This document shows, piece by piece, positions 28,993 through 38,398 of a stretch of 64,000 bases of DNA. Numbering within the stretch: position 1 is the first letter of the stretch; every line of letters begins with the position of its first letter. Source of the stretch: Candidatus Nanopelagicales bacterium (GTDB lineage Bacteria > Actinomycetota > Actinomycetes > S36-B12); assembly GCA_030726915.1 (NCBI GenBank), contig JANRCR010000031.1, positions 1 through 64,000 of the forward strand, in the 5' to 3' direction. Made by a program: the position numbers and the translations under genes. The notes under the pieces were generated by a model, which saw only the letters and a list, made by a program, of their open reading frames with translations, searched no databases and was not told where the DNA came from.

Positions 28993-29604
28993 TCAGGGCG
29001 TGAAGAGGTTGTCCAGGGTCTGGGTCAGGCGACCGGGGGCCGCGACGATGTCCAGGGGCAGGCCGAGACGATCGGCGGCCCGCTGCGCTGCCCGCTCCAG
29101 GTCGGGCGTCCGCCGTCCCGCCAGCCACACCACTCGCGAGTAGTGCCGGAAGTAGTCATCGAGCAACTCCGGATGGCGATCCAGTCCGAGTTCGCGCCAG
29201 ACCAGCCGATCAAAGGACAGCACGAGGAAGTCAGTCAGCACGTAGGTGCCCGGCTCGGCGTCCCAGATCGCTGTCATCTCGGACTCGCCGGCGTACACGT
29301 CGTAGCAGTGTCGACCGGGCAGTCGTCGTACGCCGAGCCGGTCACACACCTCATCCAGGGCGCCGTAGGTGCCGCAATCCGCGTAACCGATCGCGATCTC
29401 GTCGTAGGTGCCGCGCAATGTCGTGATCACCCGCTCCACCTCAGCCGCGATGCGTTCGGGCCGGTTGTGCAGAAGCGGTGGCAGCGGATGGATCGCCACC
29501 TCGACACCAGATTCCGCAATCCACGCGGAAGCATCTGCGCTCAGTGCACCACACAGGATGAGGGCCCGCCGTGGCTGGGCGCTATCAGGGGAAGGCGAGC
29601 TCAT
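28993..29604 (-). CDS. DUF1638 domain-containing protein
   Basis: RALILCGALSADASAW, IAIGYADCGTYGALDEVCDRLGVRRLPGRHCYDVYAGE; last gene of the corrinoid unit; start trimmed to ATG 29604. Confidence 0.85.
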   Translation of the reverse strand: MSSPSPDSAQPRRALILCGALSADASAWIAESGVEVAIHPLPPLLHNRPERIAAEVERVITTLRGTYDEIAIGYADCGTYGALDEVCDRLGVRRLPGRHCYDVYAGESEMTAIWDAEPGTYVLTDFLVLSFDRLVWRELGLDRHPELLDDYFRHYSRVVWLAGRRTPDLERAAQRAADRLGLPLDIVAAPGRLTQTLDNLFTP

Positions 29605-31444
29605 CGACGAACCGGTCGTTGAAGTCGGTGCGATCAGAGAGCTCGACGTAATGAATTTCGTCCAGGAGGGCGGTGGCACCGTGGCGCTCGGGGTCGGACA
29701 GCAGCGCCATTTTGGCTCCCTCGCCCGCGACGTTGCCCGCGCTGATGATGCGCAGCGCGGGGATCTGCGGCACGAGCCCGATCGTGATGGCGCTCGTCGC
29801 GGATAGGTAGGTGCCGAAGGATCCGGCCAGCAGCACCTGCTGGATCTCGGACTCATCGACGCCGAACTCCTCGAGGAGCAACTTCCACCCGGTCGAAATG
29901 GCGGCCTTGGCGAATTGCAACTCCCGCACATCGCGTTGACTGAGCACAACGTCGGACCCATTACCGGATTCATCCGAGGTAGCGAGGATGAACAATCTCT
30001 CGCCATCGCGCTCGACAAAGCGCTCTGCCAGATCCGGGCGCAACTCCTGGACGCGTTCCTGGGCCAGGAAGCGACCGGTTTGGTCAAGGAGTCCCACGCG
30101 AGAGAGTTCAGCGATGGCGTCCACGAGACCGGAGCCGCAAAGCCCGACGGGAGCGGCATCGTCAATCACCTGGAGCCTCAGTCCCTCGTCGGTGATGGCG
30201 ACGACCTCGATGGCGCCTGAAGCCGCTCGCATGCCGCAGCGGATGGATGCCGCCTCGAATGCAGGCCCGGCCGGGGCAGCCGTCGCGACCAGCCGTTCGC
30301 CGTTGCCGAGCACGATCTCGCAATTGGTCCCGATATCGATGAAGAGGCGCAACCGCTTGTCGCGGTCCATACCGGATGCCAGGATGCCGGCGATGATGTC
30401 GCCACCCACGTAGGCGCCCAGATGGGGAAAGACCATGGCCGGTGCCTGCGGGTGAATGTGCACGCCCAGATCAGCCGCGAGCAGTCCTTCGTACGACGCC
30501 GTGGCCAGGATGAAGGGTGCGACACCGAGCGGCTCGGGGTCGATCCCCAGGGCGAGTTGGACCATCGTGGCATTGCCCGCGAGTGCTACCTCATAGACCG
30601 ACTCCCGTGAGATACCGGCCTGTGCACACACATCCCCGGTCAGCTCGTCGAGCGTGGCATGCGCCAAGGCGCTCAATCGGCCGAGCGAATCAGGATCCAG
30701 CATTGTCGAGCTGATCCGGCTGATGACATCCGCGCCGAAGGGCTGCTGCTGGTTGAGCATGGACGCGACGGCAATGGGTGCCCCCGTGGTGAGGTCCATG
30801 AGGGTGGCCACCACCGTGGTGGTCCCGAGGTCGTACGCCACTCCGTACGACACCGACGTCGTATCTCCTGGTTCGAGCCCAATGAGGTGAGTGCCGACGA
30901 TCACGGCCGTCACCTCCCACTGGGCCGCACGCAAGGTGACGCCGAGGGTGCGCAACACGGCGGGATTGACCTGCACCTCAAGGTCATCAAGTGCGTCGAG
31001 GATGCGACGCACATCCGTGCGCTGATCACTCAGCGTCGCGTCCTCAAGTCGCAGGAATCGCTTCTGCACGGCTGGCCGTAGGATCACCTGACGTCCGACA
31101 CCCACCGTCGCCGCCTTGGGGCGCGTCGTCAGTTCAGGTATGTCGATTTCGACATCGCGTGTCGCAGTGGCCATGCAGGCGAGGCGCCAGCCATCGGCGA
31201 GTTGTTCGGCGCTGAGAGCTCGCTCATCAAGCGGGGAGATCGGCGTATCCGCATCCACGAAGCGGACCTTGCACTTCTTGCAGGTGCCGTGTCCACCACA
31301 GGTGGAGTCGATGGGCACGCCGTTCCACAGGGCGGCATCGAAAACGCTGACACCACCCGGCACGCGCACGGATTTGCCCGAGGGCTGGAACTTCAGGCTG
31401 ATGCGCGATGGGCCAGTCTGCTCCTCGCCCGCGGTCTGGCTCAT
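29585..31444 (-). CDS. 2Fe-2S ferredoxin plus ASKHA-domain (DUF4445) corrinoid activation protein (RamA/RACE-like role)
   Basis: STCGGHGTCKKCKVRFVD 2Fe-2S; GVAYDLGTTTVVATLMDLTTG, FIDIGTNCEIVLGNGERLVATAAPAGPAFEA. Confidence 0.92.
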   Translation of the reverse strand: MSQTAGEEQTGPSRISLKFQPSGKSVRVPGGVSVFDAALWNGVPIDSTCGGHGTCKKCKVRFVDADTPISPLDERALSAEQLADGWRLACMATATRDVEIDIPELTTRPKAATVGVGRQVILRPAVQKRFLRLEDATLSDQRTDVRRILDALDDLEVQVNPAVLRTLGVTLRAAQWEVTAVIVGTHLIGLEPGDTTSVSYGVAYDLGTTTVVATLMDLTTGAPIAVASMLNQQQPFGADVISRISSTMLDPDSLGRLSALAHATLDELTGDVCAQAGISRESVYEVALAGNATMVQLALGIDPEPLGVAPFILATASYEGLLAADLGVHIHPQAPAMVFPHLGAYVGGDIIAGILASGMDRDKRLRLFIDIGTNCEIVLGNGERLVATAAPAGPAFEAASIRCGMRAASGAIEVVAITDEGLRLQVIDDAAPVGLCGSGLVDAIAELSRVGLLDQTGRFLAQERVQELRPDLAERFVERDGERLFILATSDESGNGSDVVLSQRDVRELQFAKAAISTGWKLLLEEFGVDESEIQQVLLAGSFGTYLSATSAITIGLVPQIPALRIISAGNVAGEGAKMALLSDPERHGATALLDEIHYVELSDRTDFNDRFVDELAFP

Positions 31445-32304
31445 CCGGTCGCGGCCGCCTGCTTGGCGCGATGCGCGGCAATCCAGGTCGCGCCCCATTC
31501 GTCATTGCCCATCATGAGATCGGCGGCCTTGACCGCGGTGATGATGTGCGTCGTACGAGCGTCCATGATGGCGCTGGTCAGGCCTGCGTGCATGGCCATG
31601 GGGATGAAGACAGCGTTGAGAGTGTGGCGATCAGGCATGCCGAAGGACACATTGGATGCGCCGAGTGTGGTGTTGACGCCGATCTCGGTGGAGATGAGGT
31701 GGATTGCCTCCATCGTCTTCATGGCGAGCGTGTGGTCGGCTCCGATCGGCATGGCGAGCGGGTCCACGACGATGTCCTCGATGGGGATGCCGTACTCATC
31801 CGTGGCGATGCCGACCAGGCGCTTGGCGAGCTCAAGCCGGCGGTGGGGATCCTCCGGGATGGCCTCTTCATCGTTGGGGAGCGCGATGACAGCAGCGCCG
31901 TACCTCTTGACGAGCGGAAGGATGAGGTCGAGTCGCTCTCGCTCCATCGTGACCGAGTTGACGAGTGCCTTGCCCTCGTAGGCCGCCAGCCCGGATTCCA
32001 GTGCCTCGACGATGGAGGAGTCGATGCACAGGGGGACGTCGGTGATGGACTGCACGAGTCGCACCGCGTCGCCGAGCAGCTTGACCTCGTCGATGAGCGG
32101 AGCTCCCATGTTGACATCAAGCATCATGGCGCCGCCCGCGATCTGATCCGCGACGTCGATCTCGACGGCGGAGAGGTCCTCGACGCGAAGTTGCTCCTGG
32201 AACTTCTTGCGCCCCGTCGGGTTGATGCGCTCGCCGATGATGCAGAACGGCTGATCGGGCCCGATGGTCACGCTGGAGCGCGCCGAGCTGAGGACGGTGT
32301 GCAT
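31441..32304 (-). CDS. methyltetrahydrofolate:corrinoid methyltransferase (dihydropteroate synthase-like, MtgA/AcsE type)
   Basis: CIIGERINPTGRKKFQEQL, MMLDVNMGAPLIDEVKLL, TTLGASNVSFGMPDRHTLNAVFIPMAMHAGLTSAIMD. Confidence 0.93.
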   Translation of the reverse strand: MHTVLSSARSSVTIGPDQPFCIIGERINPTGRKKFQEQLRVEDLSAVEIDVADQIAGGAMMLDVNMGAPLIDEVKLLGDAVRLVQSITDVPLCIDSSIVEALESGLAAYEGKALVNSVTMERERLDLILPLVKRYGAAVIALPNDEEAIPEDPHRRLELAKRLVGIATDEYGIPIEDIVVDPLAMPIGADHTLAMKTMEAIHLISTEIGVNTTLGASNVSFGMPDRHTLNAVFIPMAMHAGLTSAIMDARTTHIITAVKAADLMMGNDEWGATWIAAHRAKQAAATG

Positions 32305-32311
32305 GGCTCTC

Positions 32312-33259
32312 CTAGTGCGAAGTGGTCCCGGAGGCGGTCGCCACCGGGTCGAAAGCGGGGCCGATTCCCAGATCGCGGACGAGTCGCTCAAGCGATCCGT
32401 CATGGCGAAAATCGGTGAGGTGGATCCCTGATACTCCGGGGAGGGACAGGGCGTGGCGACTGATATCGAGAGTCAGTTGGTAGGACGCTTCCGCAATGGC
32501 TTCCTTGTCTCCGGCGCCTGCCACACTCGCAATCACATCGACAGGAATCGAAATCCCCGGCACGGCGTCATCCATGAAGGACAGCGCCTTGGCGGACTTC
32601 GTGAGCACGACCGTGGGGAGGAGTGCCGTGGTGCGGGTGACACCCACCTCCACGCAGCCACGGACGAAGGCCTCGAGGCGCTCGGGGTAGTAGCCGATTT
32701 GCAGTTGCAGGAATCGAGCGCCAGCCTCGGCCTTTTTGAGTGCGCGTTGAACGCGGTAGTCCAGGGGCGGCGCAAAGGGATTCTCGACGGCACCGACAAA
32801 GAGGGTGGGCGGTTGTTTGATTGCGCGGCCGGAGAGGTAGTGGCCCTCCCCGAGGCCCGCCGCTACCTTGATCAACTGGGTGCTGTCGAGATCGAAGACG
32901 CGCCGTGCCTCCGGCTCATCACCTGCGGTCACATCATCACCGGTCAGGCACGCGATGTTTTCGACGCCAAAGAGGCTGGCACCCACGATGTCTGCCTGCA
33001 TGGCGATGCGGTTTTTGTCGCGGCAGACGACCTGCATGATCGGCTCAAGGCCAAACTGCGACATGGCGATCGCGATCGACGTATTGGACGCGTGCGCGTG
33101 AGCTGCGGGGTTGTCGGTCGCATTGACAGCGTCGACAAACGGACGGAGCTCATCCGCTGCGCGCTCGATGGCCTCCAGGCCACCCCCGTCGATGCTGGGA
33201 AACTCCGCCGTCACCACCGGCCGGCGGCCCTCGGCGATCAGGGTCGAGAGGCGACTCAT
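32312..33259 (-). CDS. metF: methylenetetrahydrofolate reductase
   Basis: VTAEFPSIDGGG, VNATDNPAAHAHASNTSIA, CRDKNRIAMQADIVGASLFGVENIACLTGDDVTAGDEPEA. Confidence 0.92.
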   Translation of the reverse strand: MSRLSTLIAEGRRPVVTAEFPSIDGGGLEAIERAADELRPFVDAVNATDNPAAHAHASNTSIAIAMSQFGLEPIMQVVCRDKNRIAMQADIVGASLFGVENIACLTGDDVTAGDEPEARRVFDLDSTQLIKVAAGLGEGHYLSGRAIKQPPTLFVGAVENPFAPPLDYRVQRALKKAEAGARFLQLQIGYYPERLEAFVRGCVEVGVTRTTALLPTVVLTKSAKALSFMDDAVPGISIPVDVIASVAGAGDKEAIAEASYQLTLDISRHALSLPGVSGIHLTDFRHDGSLERLVRDLGIGPAFDPVATASGTTSH

Positions 33260-33705
33260 GAGTGGAATCCCTCGGGCAGGCTGGTTGGGTCATCGATCTC
33301 CACCATCGACGCGCCCGGGACGGCGGAGTGGGCATCGTGTGCCGCGCCCTGCCATCCCCGGGGGGTGCGCTGATCGCGCTTGGTGACGAAGTTGACCCAG
33401 GATGACGTGCCCTGCAGTCGGTTATCGACGGGTGGGCGGAGGTCGTTGAACTCCTCCTCCCAGTGACGGGGCATCGCGGGTGAATGACTGCGGTGTTCGG
33501 CGGTGACCCACACGCATCTCATGTCGGGCTTGACCTCGCAGTTGCCGTTCTCGCGCACCCCTCCGCACGGCCCGTTCCGCAGTGTCTTGGGGCACGTCAT
33601 GGGGCAGGTCATACCGGTGGAATGCAGGACGCATTGACCGCACATGCGGCAGTCCCACACCGGCTTCTTGACGGCATGCTCGATGAGGGGGAGGAGCTTG
33701 GGCAT
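33256..33705 (-). CDS. methylenetetrahydrofolate reductase C-terminal (MTHFR_C, MetV-like) domain protein
   Basis: VWDCRMCGQCVLHSTGMTCPMTCPKTLRNGPCGGVRENGNCEVKPDMRCVW; 4-bp overlap with metF. Confidence 0.88.
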   Translation of the reverse strand: MPKLLPLIEHAVKKPVWDCRMCGQCVLHSTGMTCPMTCPKTLRNGPCGGVRENGNCEVKPDMRCVWVTAEHRSHSPAMPRHWEEEFNDLRPPVDNRLQGTSSWVNFVTKRDQRTPRGWQGAAHDAHSAVPGASMVEIDDPTSLPEGFHS

Positions 33706-33707
33706 AC

Positions 33708-34364
33708 TCAGCCGGCTCGCTTTGCCGCGACGTACTCCTTGGCCTTGCGCACGGCTGTGGCGGCATCGGCGGCATAGCCGTCTGCTCCACAGACGTCGGC
33801 GTACTCCTGGGTGACGGGTGCGCCCCCGACCATGATGACAACCTTGTCGCGCAGGCCAGCCTTTTCGATCGCATTGATGTTTGCCTTGAACATCGGCATG
33901 GTTGTCGTGAGGAAGGCAGACATGCCCACAACGTCTGGCTCGTGCTCTTCGATCGCGGCAACAAACTTCTCCGGCGGCACCTGGACCCCAAGATCGATCA
34001 CGGTGAAGCCAGCACCCTCGAGCATGATGTTGACAAGGTTCTTGCCGATGTCGTGTACGTCGCCCTTGACGGTGCCCATCAGGAAGGTGCCGACGCTTTC
34101 GATGCCATCCGCGGCGAGGAGGGGACGGAGCAGGTCAAGTGCCCCCGCCATGGCCTTGCCCGCCACGAGCATCTCCGGGACGAACCAGTCGCCGCGCTCG
34201 AATCGTGCGCCGACCTCCTCGAGTGACGGTATGAGTGCCTCGAAGAGCATGCGCTCCGGTGGGAGACCGGAGTCGATCCCCGACTGGGTGAGTTCCAAGA
34301 CGGCTGGTTTGTTGCCCACCATCGTCTCGTCGTAGAGGCCCTTGAGGATCTCGTCGGGAGTCAT
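33708..34364 (-). CDS. corrinoid (B12-binding) protein, MtgC/MttC type
   Basis: GTVKGDVHDIGKNLVNIMLEGAGFTVIDLGVQVPPEKFV (DxHxxG) with helical cap domain. Confidence 0.95.
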   Translation of the reverse strand: MTPDEILKGLYDETMVGNKPAVLELTQSGIDSGLPPERMLFEALIPSLEEVGARFERGDWFVPEMLVAGKAMAGALDLLRPLLAADGIESVGTFLMGTVKGDVHDIGKNLVNIMLEGAGFTVIDLGVQVPPEKFVAAIEEHEPDVVGMSAFLTTTMPMFKANINAIEKAGLRDKVVIMVGGAPVTQEYADVCGADGYAADAATAVRKAKEYVAAKRAG

Positions 34365-35137
34365 GCGGCTCCAATCTTTCGTGACGGGTCGGATCGGTCG
34401 GGTCTGAGGGCGGTGCCGATGTCTTCTGCGGCATCACGGACGGTGCGGGCGATCCCGGGAAGGTGCGCGGGTGTGAGGCGCATACTCGGCCCAGAGACGG
34501 CCACGGCTGCCACCACGGTGCCATCAGCGGAGGAAATGGGCGCGGCCACGGCGACCAGTCCGGGCTCTAGCTCGGAGTCCACGATGGCAACTCCTTCTTC
34601 GCGGACGCGGTCGAGCACTCGGCCGAGTTCCGCGCGAGAGGTGATGGTCCGATCGGTGAGGCGCGGTAGGCGACCGGCGGGGAGCGGAGTGCCATGTGCC
34701 AAAAAGACGCGACCGAGTGCGCTGCAGTGAAAGGGCACCGGTCGGTCGAGCCAGTTGACCGCACCGAGGAGGTAGGCCGAATCCACCTGGGCGATCTGGC
34801 GCACCTCACCAGCCAGGGGCACGGCAAGATTGACCGTCTCGCCTGTCCGAGCACCGAGTGCATCGAGATACGGCTGCGCGAGGCGCAGGAGATCGTCCTC
34901 TGGCCGTAAGGACAGGGCATAGTCGGTGATCTGCGTGCCCGGCTGCCACGCACCCGTCCCCGTGCGCTGCAGCAGGCCGTTGCGCTCCAGGCTTGTCGTC
35001 AGTCTCGACAGGGTGCTCTTGGGTAGGCGAGTTGTCCCGGCGAGGTCGGCAAAACTCACCGGTTCGGTGGACCCGAGGACGGCCAGCAGCACGGCGGCGG
35101 CGCGATCCACCGCCTGAGTGCCGACCGGTCCTGCCAC
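34361..35137 (-). CDS. IclR family transcriptional regulator
   Basis: AVDRAAAVLLAVLGSTEPVSFADLAGTTRLPKSTLSRLTTSLERNGLLQRTG wHTH; GEVRQIAQVDSAYLLG..PFHCSALGRVFLA. Confidence 0.94.
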   Translation of the reverse strand: MAGPVGTQAVDRAAAVLLAVLGSTEPVSFADLAGTTRLPKSTLSRLTTSLERNGLLQRTGTGAWQPGTQITDYALSLRPEDDLLRLAQPYLDALGARTGETVNLAVPLAGEVRQIAQVDSAYLLGAVNWLDRPVPFHCSALGRVFLAHGTPLPAGRLPRLTDRTITSRAELGRVLDRVREEGVAIVDSELEPGLVAVAAPISSADGTVVAAVAVSGPSMRLTPAHLPGIARTVRDAAEDIGTALRPDRSDPSRKIGAA

Positions 35138-35170
35138 CTGCCCCCACCGCCCTCATCGCATCCGATAAAA

Positions 35171-35206
35171 GTTCCACCATATGGAACTCTACTTCCAATT
35201 ATGGAG
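35171..35206. promoter_or_regulatory. IclR-type operator GTTCCA-CCATA-TGGAAC followed by degenerate TTCCA-ATTA-TGGAG
   Basis: in the IclR/mttB divergent intergenic region; same GTTCCA-N5-TGGAAC as at 7001-7017. Confidence 0.7.
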
Positions 35207-35254
35207 TGTAGGATCATCAGACAAACCGGTCAAGGCCACATTCAGGGAGATCCC

Positions 35255-36694
35255 ATGTTCGAGAACACCCTGCCGCGTTACGACATCCTCTCCGAGGAGT
35301 CCATGGCTGTCCTGGATAAGGGCTGGCGCCGCATCGTCTCCGAGCTCGGCATCGAATTCATGATGCCCGAGGCCGTCGAGCTCTTCAAGGCGGCAGGGAT
35401 GCGCACGGACGGAGACAAGGTCTTCTTCGATCCGGACTTCGTCTTGGAACAGGTCGCCAAGGCGCCGCGTGATTTTGACATCCAGGCGCGTAACCCCGAC
35501 CACAACGTCCATATCGGTGGCAACAGCATGGTCTTCTCCAGCGTCTACGGACCACCCTTTGTGCGTCAGGGCGACGTACGACGGGACGCCACCATGGAGG
35601 ACTTCCGAAACTTCGCGAAGTTGGCGCAGTCATTCCCCGTCATGGACAGCGTGGGCGGAGTGGTGTGTGAGCCCAGCGACGCACCCCTGGACTCGCGCCA
35701 TCTGGACATGCTCTACGCCGCCATGACCCTCACCGACAAGTTCTACATGGGCAATGTGGTCAGTGGCACCAGAGCACTCGACACCATCCGCATGAGCGAA
35801 ATCCTCTTTGGTAGCCGTGAGGCAATTGAGAAGACTCCCGTCTGTATCTCGCTGGTCAATTGCAACTCTCCGCTGCGGTGGGATGACCGAATGCTGGAAG
35901 CACAATTTGAGTATGCCCGGGCAATGCAGCCGGTGATCCTCACGCCGTTCCTGCTCATGGGAGCCATGTCGCCGGTGTCGATCCCCGCCACGCTGGCCCA
36001 GCAGATGGCTGAGACCCTCACCGGCATCGCGCTCACGCAGTTGATCCGACCGGGTGCCCCCGTGGTCTTCGGGTCCTTCCTCTCCAATATCGACATGCAG
36101 TCCGGCTCACCGCAGTTCGGCACACCCGAATCGGCGATTGGGCTGCTGTGCACCGGACAGATTGCGCGCCACTTCAACCTGCCCTTCCGCACCGGTGGTG
36201 GCCTCAACTCATCCCAGACCGTGGACGCTCAGGCAGCCTTTGAGTCCCTCATGACAATGCTTCCCACATTCCTGGCCGGCACAAACTTCGTCATGCACTC
36301 CGCAGGCTGGCTCGAGGGTGGGCTTGTCTCCTGCTACGAGAAGTACATTCTCGACATCCAGATCCTCGAATCCTTGCAACGTGAGTTCACCCCGGTGAAT
36401 TTCACCGAGGAGGAACTCGCTTTTGGTGCGCATGAGGAGGTCGGTGCAGGCGGTCACTTCCTGGGGGCCGAGCACACCATGGAGCGATTCCGCACCTGCT
36501 TCTATCGGCCCTTCCTATGGAACTCAGACAACTTCGAGCGGTGGACGCGTCTCGGTGCGCGCGATGCGGTGGAGCGCTCGCGGGAGATCTACGAGCAAAA
36601 ATTGGAGGACTACGTGCAGCCGCCACTGGAGGAATCCATCCGCGAGGAACTCGAGGAGTACGTGATCCGTCGTCGCGCCGAACTCGGTGACTGA
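35255..36694 (+). CDS. trimethylamine methyltransferase (MttB) family protein, non-pyrrolysine; probable glycine betaine:corrinoid methyltransferase
   Basis: LPRYDILSEESMAVLDKGWRRIVSELGIEFM, APVVFGSFLSNIDMQSGSPQFGTPESAIGLLCTGQIARHFNLPFRTGGGLNSSQTVDAQAAFESL; continuous 480-codon frame without TAG. Confidence 0.92.
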   Translation: MFENTLPRYDILSEESMAVLDKGWRRIVSELGIEFMMPEAVELFKAAGMRTDGDKVFFDPDFVLEQVAKAPRDFDIQARNPDHNVHIGGNSMVFSSVYGPPFVRQGDVRRDATMEDFRNFAKLAQSFPVMDSVGGVVCEPSDAPLDSRHLDMLYAAMTLTDKFYMGNVVSGTRALDTIRMSEILFGSREAIEKTPVCISLVNCNSPLRWDDRMLEAQFEYARAMQPVILTPFLLMGAMSPVSIPATLAQQMAETLTGIALTQLIRPGAPVVFGSFLSNIDMQSGSPQFGTPESAIGLLCTGQIARHFNLPFRTGGGLNSSQTVDAQAAFESLMTMLPTFLAGTNFVMHSAGWLEGGLVSCYEKYILDIQILESLQREFTPVNFTEEELAFGAHEEVGAGGHFLGAEHTMERFRTCFYRPFLWNSDNFERWTRLGARDAVERSREIYEQKLEDYVQPPLEESIREELEEYVIRRRAELGD

Positions 36695-36721
36695 CGGCAG
36701 CCGATCACCTAGGGTGTCCCC

Positions 36722-38398
36722 ATGCCCAGGGGATATGACTACATCATCGTCGGCGGCGGCTCCGCAGGATCCGCACTTGCCGCACGTCTCAGCGAGGATT
36801 CATCGACCACGGTCCTCGTCCTCGAGGCCGGACGCCCCGACTATCCCTGGGATGTCTACATCCACATGCCGGCGGCGTTGACCTTCCCGATCGGCAACAA
36901 ACTCTATGACTGGATGTATGCATCCCAGCCCGAGCCGCATATGAACAACCGCCGGGTGCACCACGGTCGCGGCAAGATCCTGGGCGGGTCGAGCAGCATC
37001 AACGGCATGATCTTCCAGCGTGGCAATCCCCTGGACTATGAGCGCTGGGCAGCAGATCCGGGGATGGATTCCTGGGGCTATGCCCAGTGCCTGCCCTACT
37101 TCAAGAAGATGGAGGACTGCCGCGCTGGCGCTGACGAATGGCGCGGCAAGGACGGTCCGCTCATCCTGGAGCGTGGTGAGGCGAAGAACCCGCTTTTTGC
37201 CGCATTCTTCGAAGCCGTCCAAGAGGCCGGGCACTCCCTGACTGCTGATGTCAATGGATACAAGCAGGAGGGCTTTGCGTCGTTCGATCGCAATGTGCAC
37301 AACGGACGGCGCTACTCGGCGACGAAGGCCTACCTACGCCCCGCGATGTCCCGGCCCAATCTCACGGTCAAGACACGCGCGCACGTCACCCGCATCACGA
37401 TGGACACCTCGGGTGACGAGCCCCGCGCAACCGGCGTTGACGTGTCCCTTGGTGGCAAACGTCCCGTCCATGTCCGTGGAGGGGAGGTGATCCTGTGCGG
37501 AGGCGCATTCAACTCGCCCCAACTTCTCCAACTGTCCGGGATCGGCAATGCTGACCATCTGCGATCGGTCGGGGTTGATCCTGTGCATCATCTGCCCGGC
37601 GTGGGCGAAAACCTGCAGGATCATCTCGAGGTCTATGTGCAGCATGCGTGCACCCAGCCCGTGTCTTTGAATCCTAATCTTCAGTTCTGGCGGCGGCCGA
37701 TCATCGGGGCCGAGTGGCTCTTCCTCCGATCAGGTCCCGGTGCCTCGAATCACTTTGAAGCCGGTGGCTTCATCCGCAGCAACGATGGTGTCGAATATCC
37801 CAATCTCATGTACCACTTCCTGCCGATCGCCGTGCGCTACGACGGCACGTCGATTGCCGAGGGTCACGGCTATCAGGTGCACATCGGTCCCATGTATTCC
37901 GATGCCCGAGGTCGACTCTGGATCACGAGTGCGGATCCGATGGCGCCCCCGGCGTTCGTCTTCAACTACCTGTCCACCGAGCAGGATCGCCGGGAGTGGA
38001 TCGAGGCGATTCACAAGACCCGAGAGATTCTTGAGCAATCGGCCTTCGCTCCCTACAGCGGAGGGGAGATCTCACCGGGAGCGGACGTGTCCTCCGATGA
38101 TGAGATTCTCGACTGGGTCCGTCGCGATGGTGAGACGGCGTACCACCCGTCCTGCACCAACAGGATGGGTGTCGACGAGATGTCGGTTGTCGATCCACTC
38201 ACGATGAAGGTGCATGGCACCCAAGGAGTTCGCGTGGTTGATGCGTCCGCGATGCCCTACGTCACCAATGGCAACATCTACGCGCCCGTGATGATGATGG
38301 CGGAGAAGGCCGCCGACATCATCAAGGGAGCCACACCCCTGCCCCCGGAACACGCCCCCTTCTACCGCCACCACATCCAGGCTGGGTCCCATGCCTGA
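36722..38398 (+). CDS. betA: GMC oxidoreductase, choline dehydrogenase
   Basis: [72 protein letters not shown]. Confidence 0.88.
   Translation: MPRGYDYIIVGGGSAGSALAARLSEDSSTTVLVLEAGRPDYPWDVYIHMPAALTFPIGNKLYDWMYASQPEPHMNNRRVHHGRGKILGGSSSINGMIFQRGNPLDYERWAADPGMDSWGYAQCLPYFKKMEDCRAGADEWRGKDGPLILERGEAKNPLFAAFFEAVQEAGHSLTADVNGYKQEGFASFDRNVHNGRRYSATKAYLRPAMSRPNLTVKTRAHVTRITMDTSGDEPRATGVDVSLGGKRPVHVRGGEVILCGGAFNSPQLLQLSGIGNADHLRSVGVDPVHHLPGVGENLQDHLEVYVQHACTQPVSLNPNLQFWRRPIIGAEWLFLRSGPGASNHFEAGGFIRSNDGVEYPNLMYHFLPIAVRYDGTSIAEGHGYQVHIGPMYSDARGRLWITSADPMAPPAFVFNYLSTEQDRREWIEAIHKTREILEQSAFAPYSGGEISPGADVSSDDEILDWVRRDGETAYHPSCTNRMGVDEMSVVDPLTMKVHGTQGVRVVDASAMPYVTNGNIYAPVMMMAEKAADIIKGATPLPPEHAPFYRHHIQAGSHA

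Noticed and set aside
35255-36694. Possible pyrrolysine-encoding MttB
   Set aside because: No in-frame TAG; the frame is open throughout, and no pylSBCD genes are seen in the window.
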